Origin: Ceratodon purpureus
Lineage: Eukaryota > Streptophyta > Bryopsida > Pseudoditrichales > Ditrichaceae
Assembly: GCA_014871385.1 (NCBI GenBank)
Contig: CM026423.1
Span: forward strand, 25,040,739-25,104,738
Direction of reading: 5' to 3'
Length of the DNA: 64,000 nt
The translations under genes and the position numbers were made by a program. The notes beneath the pieces are model-generated. The model did no database searches. It was not told where the DNA came from and saw only the letters and a program-made list of their open reading frames with translations. Shown here one piece after another: positions 44,095 to 54,500 of this stretch; the first letter of the stretch is position 1, and each line of letters opens with the position of its first letter.

Positions 44095-45444
44095 GCAACA
44101 TAGTGAGCTTAAATGTTAGCTTGCGAAGAGGTTTTTTTTTGGGTAGGTTCAGATTATTGAACTAGGTGCCTTGTTTGTACATTTTGTGTAACTGATTTTT
44201 CTTGTACCGTAATCTTGGTGTAGGTCTACATTGAGTTGCAATCAACTTAGTGCATACTCGTAATGAAGATTAAGGAGGAGTGTGTACATTATTCACATCT
44301 GACCTAGATCAATTCAGTTCTTATCATCTCTATACTCTTGAATCTGTTCTTGTTTTTGCCATTTAATTCCACAATCTCTACTATATTGAAAATAACATTT
44401 ACTAAATGTCACCAACGTTGAATATTTACATCAATACTAATCATGACTTGCGTAGTGAAACCAGCACTACATGCTAGAGACCTGTCACTTTAAATCCTTT
44501 AGAAACTCATACTTAAAATGCACCATCGCCAAACAACGGTCCCATGAAATCCCAGTATCCAGTAAACATTAGACATGGGCATTACAAGTTTGTATATTGA
44601 CTGGAAACATTAAACAACCGTGAGAATTATTATATAGTCTATAATCCTAAAATATGTTCACAAGGCGCAAGTCCAACCGTTAGGAGCAGTTTGGGGTCTC
44701 CAACGGGCCTTTTCCATGCTTTCCGTGCCAAAGTTTTGGGCATGCCCGTGCACTTTACCTGTTGGCACCAACTGTGCCAGCAGGTCGCCAAAAGCGAGCC
44801 AAATCGCGAATGGGGGGGTCCGGCCAATAGTCGCGCAGGAAGGCTTCCCTCCCCCGCGCGTGTAGTCCCGCAGGTCGAGAACGGAGCCTCTTCGCGCACG
44901 GAATTCGAGCATTGCAGAAGGGTGTCAGCGGTGGTGGGCTTTATGAACGCCTGCGAAACTGACTCCACAGGCCACCTACCGAAATCGAATTGCCGCTCCC
45001 CCTTTGAGATGCAACGTGCACAAGGTGTTGATGTCGAAATGCTGCCAACGGTCATTCCGAACCTCATGCGTTCCCCTGAGAGAGTTGTCGTCGTTGCGTT
45101 GTCAAGCAGGATGGAGCGGTGGAGGCCTCCAAAGGCTGGGCGAAGTTGTTCGATTTCGGTTGTAGGTGGTCACGCATTGTGCAGTAGAGATTTAGGGTTT
45201 AGCTGTAGTGGTCTTCCAACGCTGCCAGCGGTCTGCCATCCACATAGGTTGGAGAGAGTACCTGAGTTGGGAATTGGGGTTTCGGGATGAGGTTTTAGGG
45301 TAGGTCGTACCTTGGTTGCGAGGCCGTGGACGCAGGTTTCAGCCGTTCGTGATGGCGGAGGGTGTGTTGACAGCGTGTAGTTCTGGCGGTTGATGACAGC
45401 GACGACACCATTTGTAAGTTTTTGAGTTCACAGTCGAAAATTTC
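44095..45444. other. No firm gene; GC-rich patch open on both strands
   Basis: 44639-45290 is open on both strands (200 codons plus, 142 codons minus). Neither translation has recognisable motifs and they are mirror frames of one GC-rich segment. It could be an upstream exon of the gene at 45445, but no splice junction was convincing. Confidence 0.35.
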
Positions 45445-46783
45445 ATGCATTCTAGTGGTATGGCTTTACGGCCAAACTCCCTCGTACAGAGTGTCATTCT
45501 GCATAATACTCAAGACTTGGAGGGCAACTGGATCCCCATGAAGGTGGATCGTGATTCATGGGTTATGCTGCAACCAGTGTCGGATGGGCCTTGGGGTAGA
45601 GAGGCAAGGCGACATGGTGGAGAAAATTTTTGGGGGGCCTTCAAAGCGCAGATCAGAGATTTCTCTTGGATCTCCACGGAGCATGGAGCATGCGACCTCG
45701 ATAAGGTGCTTGTGCAACATGCATATCAACCAAGGCATCTGCGCTTGGATCCTGCGGAGGCAGCAACCAAATTGGGAATGGCAAACTACCTGTACGCGTC
45801 GGTTTCGGAGGATTGGATACATCCTGCATCAATCCTTGGTCCCATTCTTGTGCTCCATGTTGAGATTGGGGAGGCAACACGGAATTGACAGAGCCACGCG
45901 GAGTTGCTGGACATAGGTACATTCTTCCTTGGTGGTCTGTATTTGCCTCCAACAGGTGACACATTGTACGGGAAGGTTGAAGCACTCCCGCTTCCAGGGT
46001 TCAACGATGTGGAGTGGCCTTTGCCAGACATGCACACATCTGAGGCGTTTAGAACAAAGCTCACTCTCGATTTTGCAAATGCTATGAAAGCAACAACTGG
46101 TAGCAGCTTCGTCCACCAGCAATGGTTTATGCCAATCCAAGTTATGGTTGATTTGTTTGCGGTAGCTGCTGACAGCATTAGGCGGACACCTACATTGTTT
46201 GTTTTGAGTAGTCCATCCGAGGCTCTGCTGAGCAGTCTAATGAACCCAGGGTGGAACGAGAAGTTCCACATTGGCCAAGATGTCATCAAGTGCGTTGCCA
46301 ACAGGACCAGCATTGTTTTCCGCTATCACGTGGGAAGACAAACATTATACACCAGGTTCATGTATACAAGGTATAGGGGGGCTGCCAACAGTCAGTGGGA
46401 AGCGTTGGATCACCTACCAGAGGAGGTGATGGTGGAAGTGTCTTGTATGTTTAGGGGGAACTTGCTGCCAACATTCGAAGTTGGCAAGGGTTGGCCAGTA
46501 TCCCACCTGCGGCACGAAATTCCAATGGCACTTGGAGATGACGTACCTGGGCAGTACAACCTGGTCTTGATAGAGGCCAACGGTGTTCGTGAGAAAAAGG
46601 TACGAGTCTAGCCGAATTCATGTAGTCGTTTTGATGTGTTGGGAATTGGCTGTTCAGAGCTCCTTGCTGCCAGCAAACGAATATGACAGGATTTGTTGGA
46701 TGCAGATCAACCAGCGCCATGAGAGACACCTTACAGCTGCGGATGTCGCGGTTCCCAAAAGGATGAAGATTGTGGAGCTGTAG
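45445..46783 (+). CDS. Unrecognised spliced gene, interrupted once
   Basis: Two long same-frame segments, 45445-45885 and 45889-46599, are separated by one TGA codon. The frame then continues across a short GT-AG intron (AAAAAG|GTACGA ... TTCAG|AGC, 46600-46659) into a terminal exon reading SSLLPANEYDRICWMQINQR and ending KRMKIVEL, stop at 46783. The phase is kept across the intron, and codon choice looks protein-like throughout. Readable text includes HGGENFWGAFKAQIRDFSW, GTFFLGGLYLPPTGD and GKGWPVSHLRHEIPMALGDD. I do not recognise any family. The TGA may lie in an unresolved intron, or the gene may be decayed. It follows the VPS16 fragment at a distance of 1.3 kb. Confidence 0.5.
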
Positions 46784-46949
46784 GAAAAGTGATTTCGGGG
46801 ATGGGTAGTCACAGTATGTGGGAAGTCATTAGGTTCTTCGCGAAGTCGTTAGCGAGTTCAGGTAGTGGTTCTGCTTACCATTCAGGACTTTCTGTGGGAC
46901 ATCCTCTATTAATGTGTTATATGGAGGCAAATTTGAAGTACCCTTGATC

Positions 46950-47860
46950 TTCGTGCTGCCAGCGGAAATAGAGAAGAAAAACAGTTACAATTACCAGTGG
47001 TGGATCCTAGGGTGCAAAATGAAAAAAAGAATAAAATACAAGAAGTCTGAAGAATGGCCGGGGTTTCAGAGGGCCTGGGTCTGAATCGCAAAATTGCTTC
47101 GAACTTGTGGTGGCGCCATTGACGGTGGAGCCTGCTGCCAGCGCAAAATAAGAAAAGAAAAAAAATTGCATACAATAGAGCACATGACCCTTCAGAGGCA
47201 GAAAATGGAGTTTGGCACTTGACAAATATGAAGTAATTAGGAAGGAATGTAAAGTTTCTTACTTCCTCCGAAGAGGCTGGCTCCTTCGTGAACCTGGTGC
47301 TCTGAACTGGCAATGGCGGGCATAATGCAGCCCTTGGTGCCAACAAAGAGGAAAAAAGAAGATTGCAAATAAAAAAAGAACCACGCTTGATTCTAATAGA
47401 ACAAGATAAAAATAAAAAACAGTTGTACATAAGAGATGAAGTAGGTCGCAGATGGTAACTAACAACAATGGCCAAAATTGAAAGGGACCATGGTGGCGAA
47501 TAATGAAATAAGAAAAAAAAAAAATACCAGCGGTGAAATAAAAAATGCAACCTGATTGCATAGAAGAAGGGAAATACAAAGGAAAGAACTTCGATGAGGG
47601 CACAATGCTCTCAGACAGCGCGGGCTTGAAGAGAACAACAGCTCGAAAGATAAAATGGTGGCTAAAGAGCAGCCCTTGCTGTCGGCAGTCCACAATAAAG
47701 AAGAAATACAGTTGCGAATAAAAAGGAAGGGTTACAAGAATGCCATATCTTTCAAAGAGACATGGCAGTCCAGAGGCAAATTGTTTTCAAGTTCGGAAAA
47801 GTTTAAGAAAGGTGGCCCATAAAAGTCCGGACCAGAAGTCGCTGCCAGCAAACCCCTAAC
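46950..47860 (+). repeat. Degenerate cassettes beginning CTTGCTGCCAGC
   Basis: A cassette of about 55 bp, cttgctgccagc then a-rich text then ttgcaaataaaa, recurs in decayed form near 46957, 47130, 47330, 47515 and 47668, roughly 155-200 bp apart. A lone gctgccagc lies at 47842. Read on the minus strand each looks like a pyrimidine tract followed by GCTGGCAG, that is, like a 3' splice site. No exons follow them consistently. Confidence 0.5.
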
Positions 47861-47890
47861 CCGGCCTACAAAACTATCCAAGGTGGGAAT

Positions 47891-48111
47891 CTACTCCACG
47901 TTTGCGTTTGTGGCAATTGCCTCAACAAGGCTTGACAGTCCCTCCATGTTGGTGTCGTCCTTGTTCTTCTCTGCTTCAGGTGGTCCTTGCGTGGTGGCGG
48001 ATGAGTCCTTGTTCCCATCTCCAGATAGGGCTGCCAGGGTCTCCTGAGGAGAGCGTTGCGTGGGATCGAACGCCAGGGAGTCTGAGTCGGGGAGAGCATC
48101 CTCTGCAGTTG
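47891..48111 (-). CDS. Probable terminal exon of an unrecognised gene
   Basis: On the minus strand a strong pyrimidine tract ending TTGTTTGTTGCCAG precedes a 73-codon open stretch that ends in TAG at 47893-47891. It reads ATAEDALPDSDSLAFDPTQR and continues through an acidic, disordered region (KDSSATTQGPPEAEKNKDDT) to a short helix-like end, LSSLVEAIATNANVE. The preceding exons are not found upstream on that strand, where the sequence turns into the motif-rich flank of the retroelement. It may be a real last exon cut off from its gene by that insertion. No family is recognised. Confidence 0.4.
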
Positions 48112-48199
48112 CTGGCAACAAACAAGAGTTAGAAAACAAGAAAATGTAAATGTAACATGTGAGCTGACTATTTTTGAGAAAAGTCCCTTTTCAGTAAAA

Positions 48200-49914
48200 A
48201 CAGTGTAAATAGGACCAAGTTACCATGTCAATTTGAAATCCATGTAGATAGTGGCTGTAGAAATCTGGTTGAGAGTCAAATGGACAATAGTGTAGAATTC
48301 AGGGGACATGGCCCTACCTAGAGACACGACTTGTCAAATTGACTCTACGTACAGGCACACCCTTTAGAAATTAAGGCATAACTAGGAATTAAGGAAGAAG
48401 AAAGAATTACTTCACCACACCACACAACACTGTGTGAGTGATAGTCACATTATGTAAAAAATATAAAAATAGAATTCCATTGTCTAATTGATTGTCAACT
48501 TGACTCTGAGTAGCTCACTGTATAATTGAATCACAATGCTCTTTGTCAATTTGAAATATAGCTTCGATGCACAGTGTATTAATCTGCAGAACTGTAGAAT
48601 CAGAATGGAGAACTGGAGCAAACTGATTACTGTCTAATTGATTTGCGAAGCTTACTGTCAAATTGAAACTGCAGATCTGCTGAACAGTGAATTTATATGT
48701 AGTCCATGGGAGATAGAATGAATAGTTTGATCAAAGGGCTACTGTCTAATTGACAATTGAATTCAGATTGCTTGTTGCATAATGTCTAGTTAACACTGGT
48801 CAAATGGACAAGATGGTGGTTCGGTATGCATCCATGGGCATGCATACATTGTCAACTTGACTTGCATGGACCATGTCTAATTGACTCAGTGGAGAGTTGG
48901 TGAGAGTTACAGTGAATGTGGTGACTCACACTGGATACTGTCTTATTGAAATCGATACTGTCTATTTGAAATCGAAGATGCTGATGGAGCAGAGTGAACA
49001 GTGGGTGAGATTGTCTATTTGAACTCAGAACGAAGGAAGAGTTACTGAGTGAATAGAAAATAGAAATTATGGAAAATAAACACAACAGTTTGTCCAATTG
49101 ACATTGCATTGTTGTGAATGGGAATTATGGAGAATGAGAGTTCCATGTGAGTACTGGAATAGTGAAGTGAGTATTACTTGATAGTCTTTTAAATTAGATT
49201 GGCCATCTGAAATGGAAGACTGAGAATGACTTAGAATTTATGGAAGCCAGATTGAGTACATTGATGGATAAAAGTGACATTAATTATTAAGGAGTGGTCA
49301 GCCTTAGTGATTATTAGTTCTCATTATAATAAAACTTGAATGTATTCAACTGAGCAATAGTACAGTCATTGTAATTGAGTAATACAATTGAGAAGTATAG
49401 TTGTGATGAATGGTAGAGTTGGAGTATGATTGAATGTGAATGAGTAGACAGTGATTACATGTCTATTTGAAATGCGCTGGATGGGAGGAAAAAGATGAAG
49501 ACAAGCAAGGAGTTGCTTGAGATAAGTTAATCTTTCATAACATATCCCAAAGCATCATTCATAGGCATAAATAGGTTGAACACTAGATTCTAACCTAGTA
49601 ATGAATGAACTTGCACATGCATAATAAATGCATTGTCTAATTGAACTTGAAAGGGAGTGATGGCAATAAATCGAGAGATGGTACTTGTCAAATTGAACTC
49701 CCATTACCCTTGAACCAATTAAGAGTTTGGATTACTTGGGTTTTATGTGACTTGGGGTAATTAAGACATTAGAGTTATAAAGAGATTCTTTTAAGGAAAT
49801 ACTTTGCATTCTATACATTCTTTACTTACTACAGTGACCTTTAGTTATGTTAAAAGCTAAACGAAAAGACCTATTCCCATGACTTACCACTATTTGTAAA
49901 TTTTACCAATTACA
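48200..49914 (+). mobile_element. 5' flank (LTR-like region) of the gypsy element, motif-rich
   Basis: Ends in CA at 49913-49914, three bases before the primer site, as a 5' LTR should. About 19 copies of TGTC-N-A-N-TTGA(A/C) are scattered through 48226-49700, for example at 48484, 48656, 48939 and 49689. No coding sequence. The left border could not be fixed, because a matching 3' LTR start was not recognised by eye. Confidence 0.5.
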
Positions 49915-49917
49915 TTT

Positions 49918-49935
49918 TGGCGCCGCTGCCGGGGA
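49918..49935 (+). promoter_or_regulatory. Primer-binding site complementary to tRNA-Asp
   Basis: TGGCGCCGCTGCCGGGGA matches the complement of the 3' end of plant tRNA-Asp with one difference. This primer is typical of the Tat/Athila side of plant Ty3/gypsy elements. Confidence 0.85.
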
Positions 49936-50432
49936 ATAGGTTCCGGTTAAGCGGTAGCTAAAAGTGTAGATAAAGTAAAGAATAGAAGATCCTTGTGCTT
50001 TAAGCTAGAAGATACCTCGTGTTTCTTTAAGAATTTAAAATTTCAACTTCTTCTTAAGAAAAACTTCTTGAGCAAGTGGTTGTGTATTCTTTTAAGGACA
50101 AAGAGGAAATCTTTATAATTAGCTTTAACCTTTAAAGGAATCCTTTAAGTGAAGAAAGGGTCATAGTAAAAGTAAAACATAGATTAAGTATCGAATTAAC
50201 TCAGAGAAGTGTATGGTAACAAAATATTGTACTATACCATGGGTTAATAAAAGAACCTTTAGACTTTTGAAATGTCTTAAGAGGTGAGTTTATGAAATCT
50301 CTTAAAGGTTGATTGAGAGATAGTAATTAACCTTTCTGAGATTGTGAGTAAGAGGTAGAAGATCGTAATTAGAAGATTGCGATATAGGTTTAGAGTATAT
50401 GAGTTTTGATTGATGACAATCAATAGTAAATA

Positions 50433-50930
50433 ATGTATCCATTTCCATGGGAAGTCCAACAAAAGGATATTAATCAATTCTTTGAAGGACCCTTCCTATT
50501 TGCTGCACTTTACCGAGTTTATAGGGGAGCATATTTTGGGCAAGGTTTTCAAATTTGTGGTACACATTCTAAATTTGATTCAAACCTTCAAAATAAATTT
50601 GACCAACTACCCATTGATATCAAAAGAATAATATTAGCACAAATTTGGGATAATGGAACAAGGTTTAATGCTTTGATAGTTTTCAAAGGAGAATTATTTT
50701 TACAAAGCAATTTACATTTTCTATTTGCCCAATATGGGAGATTGAAAAATTTAACTTCACCTATAATCTCTAAAGGTTGTGGAGCATGGAATGGATACAA
50801 ATTAGATACCAAAACTTATATCTTTAAATACGGACCTCAGAAACTAGATAGTCAAGTCTTAATTCCAGATTTTCTATCTAGAGAGTCTGACAAACCAATT
50901 TCAATTGCGTTTGGATTATTATGTCTTTAA
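50433..50930 (+). CDS. Extra leader ORF 1 of the gypsy element
   Basis: A 165-codon ATG-to-stop frame between the primer site and gag. The text (FEGPFLFAALYRVYRGAYFG, then FDQLPIDIKRIILAQIWDNG, then ISKGCGAWNGYKLD) looks like a folded protein, but I cannot name it. Some large plant Tat-lineage (Ogre-type) elements carry an additional ORF before gag, which is the nearest known parallel. It belongs to the element, not the host. Confidence 0.6.
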   Translation: MYPFPWEVQQKDINQFFEGPFLFAALYRVYRGAYFGQGFQICGTHSKFDSNLQNKFDQLPIDIKRIILAQIWDNGTRFNALIVFKGELFLQSNLHFLFAQYGRLKNLTSPIISKGCGAWNGYKLDTKTYIFKYGPQKLDSQVLIPDFLSRESDKPISIAFGLLCL

Positions 50931-50934
50931 AGAC

Positions 50935-51234
50935 ATGACAATCGAGAGTGAAACAATTATCGAACAATTAGTCAGATTAAGACGATTGTTGATAATTTAT
51001 GAGGGTATACAAAGAAATGAAGAAGCATTGATTCACCTTTTAGCTAAAGAGATAGATCAAATTAGCAAGGAAGGTGAATCAAATTCGGAACAGAACTTTT
51101 TAATAGAGAGATTGATTAGTGAACATAATTATCCTAGGAATTTTCAAGAGGAAGAGGTTGATGAGATATTTGAAGTAGAACCTTTCACCTTGAATACTTG
51201 GATAATATCTTGGTTTGATACCAATAAGAGTTAG
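50935..51234 (+). CDS. Extra leader ORF 2 of the gypsy element
   Basis: A 99-codon frame starting at ATG 50935, five bases past the stop of leader ORF 1. It encodes a helical, acidic protein: TIIEQLVRLRRLLIIYEGIQ, then EEEVDEIFEVEPF and TWIISWFD near the end. No family is recognised. The tight spacing suggests the two ORFs are read from one transcript. Confidence 0.5.
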   Translation: MTIESETIIEQLVRLRRLLIIYEGIQRNEEALIHLLAKEIDQISKEGESNSEQNFLIERLISEHNYPRNFQEEEVDEIFEVEPFTLNTWIISWFDTNKS

Positions 51235-51530
51235 TCTTTATTCTAATTGAATGGAATAAAGAAAATGGTAAAAGCAGAGGAGGAAAGGTTAAGGGAATTA
51301 GCCAAACTTGGGCGACAAAACTACTATAGACAATTCAGAGCACCTGTAAAACAAAACAAGGTTGGGAGAATCATAAAAAACTTTCTTAAGAGAAGTAGGG
51401 AAATAATAGTTAAAAGAAATAGGTAGAGTGAACAACAAAATTAAGTGATCCTTTTCCTTTAAGTAAAATTGGGGATAGAAGATCATTTAGGTCTAAGCTT
51501 CAATGCTTGAAGCCTAAATGGCATTTATCA

Positions 51531-54500
51531 ATGTCTGAGAAGGATAAAGAATTGAGAGAAAAGCAAAATATTGCAAGAAATGAACGTTTGAAAAAACGGA
51601 TTGAAAGGAAAGAAAAACAGATCTTAACATTAGTATCTGCCAATCCTGTTTACAATTCAACACCATCCCCAGTACTTAAAGAAGAAACTATTCCCTCAAA
51701 TCTTAACACCTCAACTAGCCAAGTTAAAGAGAGTGAAACAATTCAAAATCCACTTTCTATAGAAGAACAACACCAAAGTTCTCTAAAGAATGAGGATTTA
51801 GAATTATCGGAGGAAGGTTTGAGAAGATCGCATTATTTATGTTGTCACTCACCACCATTTAGGAGGTTAACCTGGGGATCTTCAAGTGAAGTAAACCCAC
51901 TTCAAATTAATTCTGAAAAGGGAAAGAAGGTAGAAGAATTAGTCACACCTTCTTCCTCAGAATTTGAGAGTTCTTTGAAGAATCCATTTACCACAGAGGT
52001 TGGAGAACCTTCCAACCTACCTGAATTCTCAACACCAACCCAAACTAATTTTGAAACACCAAAACCTTATCTTGACGAAGCTGTACAAACCTTTGTTACA
52101 GGTATAGAGAATTGGGTTAATGATATTAAAGATAATACTGAGGTAGAAACCACAACCCCTATTGACACATACATAAGGGAAATTTCATTAGAAGACAATA
52201 GAAAAGAGTGGAATGATGAGGAAGTAGCTTATGAGGTATCTCTTCCAGAAACTTTTCCAACTATACAACCTTTTACCAACCCTTATGAACCATCTAATGA
52301 TGAAAGTAATGAGGATTGGGAAGGGATAAATTGTTGGAGATTTTCATCAGGAGATTCCTCTGGGAGTAGTAGTAGTGAGAGTAGTGATACAAGGAGAGAA
52401 ACAAGCGAAGAAGAATTGTTAAGACCTTCTTCTTCACCTCCTTCACGACCTCCTCTCAGACCTCCAACTCCTCATCCTAGACCTCCACCACCCCCACCAC
52501 CACTACCACCTCCACCACAGACTTTACCACCTAATATCATGGCACAACAAAGGATTTTAAACATCGCACCATATCCTATGTACCATGGATATCCAGGGTC
52601 TGACCCCGATAGACATTTGGAAAGATTTAGAGTGGTTGCACAAGCAAATCAGTTACCTGAACATTTATATTTAAGCACTTTCCCAAGCACATTGCTTGAT
52701 GATGCTCATGAATGGTATGTCCAATTGCTAACCGTACCCACAAGATGGGAAGATTTAAGGAGAGCTTTTCTTGATAGGTTTCGACCTAGATCATTTATAC
52801 CAGGGTTAATCGATAGATTTCGAACTATAAGAATGGGTATAAATGAGGGTATAGATTCCTATTATACAAGATTTAATGCTCTTCTAAAGAGATGGACAAA
52901 TCATGGGTTAACTGATCAAGTATTAGCATGTACCTTTGTAGGAGGGGTTTGGCCTGATGAGTTAAGAATTTACTTAAAAGAACGAAACCCCCAAGATATT
53001 GCTAGTGCTTATACACAAGCTAAAACTTGGGAAGAGGCTAGAGTAAATACTGATTTTGCACAATATGCAGAAGTATATCCACCTAGGAGAGAAGGTTATG
53101 ATCATGCTCAAGGCATGGACGCTTATGGCCGTGATCATTATCCTTATTTACCTCCAGCTAGATCACAACTACCAGTTTCGACTTATCCTTCAAATCCCAC
53201 AGTCATGAATCCTCAACCTTTAGCAATTAAAGCCCCTACAGATGATATATTAATGAACAACATTACTAAATTAGAGAAAAAATTAAATGAACTATCGGTA
53301 CAAATAACTCATGGGAAAGATAAACGTTCAAAACCTACAAACATGCGTACCAATATGTGGTGCACTAATTGTAATGGACATGGACATCTTTCCAATGAGT
53401 GTTCTACTCCGATAGGTGGGGAATTTAGTAATAAACCTAAATGTAGTTTTTGTGGAGGACCTCATGACGTATCTAAATGTTGGAATTTGGGGAAAGTAGT
53501 AGCTGCAGTGAGTTCTAATTTGCAGGCAAACGGAACAAATAATAACAAAGCACCTTATAGTGTAACTTCAAAACGTCCGTTTACTAGACCAAATGTAGGA
53601 CCACCCTATAGACCTGGAGATGGGAGACCAAGGTGGAATGATACTTATAATGCCGCACCTGTGTGGAATGGACCGCCTACTAATCCTAATACCCATAGAT
53701 ATGGAACTCCTGAGAAAGGAAAAAACTTAGTGTGTTATAACTGTCAGGAATTAGGACATATGGCGAGAGATTGTCCAAATCCAAAGAAACAAATTGGGTA
53801 TAATCCTTTATGTGGGAGGTGTAAACAAAGTGGTCATATAGCAAATAATTGTACAGCTCCAGCACCTGTGAAGAGTGTTCAATTTAGTGAAATTGAAAAC
53901 TCAAGGAATGTAAATCAAATAACACAATATGAGAGAGATAAACCTCAGGAGGTTTATATAACACGTGCACAAGCCAAAAAGGCTATGGTTGAAAGTGATC
54001 AACATAGCAGCTCTGATAGTGACTATAGAAGTAGTAGAGTGAGAAAAAACAACACACCTTCGAAAGTAGTTAAGGAAAAGGATGTTGTAAAACCTAAACC
54101 AATATTTCCCTTAATACCTCCAAACATTCCCATAAATAGTGAGAAAACAATACCATTAGAAGAACCTAAGGAGAAGGATAAGGGTAAGCAACCAGTTGAA
54201 GAACCTACAATATTACCTCAAGATTTACCAAATGATTTTGCTAACTTGCCTAGTACTTCAAATTCATTACCTACGTTTTATAGACCATCTAAAAAGAAAC
54301 TAAAAGAAACACCAACTATTCCTAAGAAAAGGAAGTATAATCGTACAATGAAATTGTCAGAGGGAATGAATCCATATGATATCTTAACAAATATGGATAA
54401 AATCCAACCTGACATATCTTTGAGGCAATTGTTAGCAATAGCACCTAAATGTAGAGGTGAACTAAGTTCTTCGTTGGTTAGAAAAAGGAGTAAAATCGTA

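Noticed and set aside
44639-45290. Overlapping open frames on both strands as a gene
   Set aside because: Both are open only because the segment is GC-rich; no motif and no splice link to the gene at 45445 could be supported.
46909-47550. 214-codon minus-strand frame rich in F, S and C
   Set aside because: Its hydrophobic look comes from T-rich complements of A-rich tracts in the decayed cassettes, with no motif or conserved layout.
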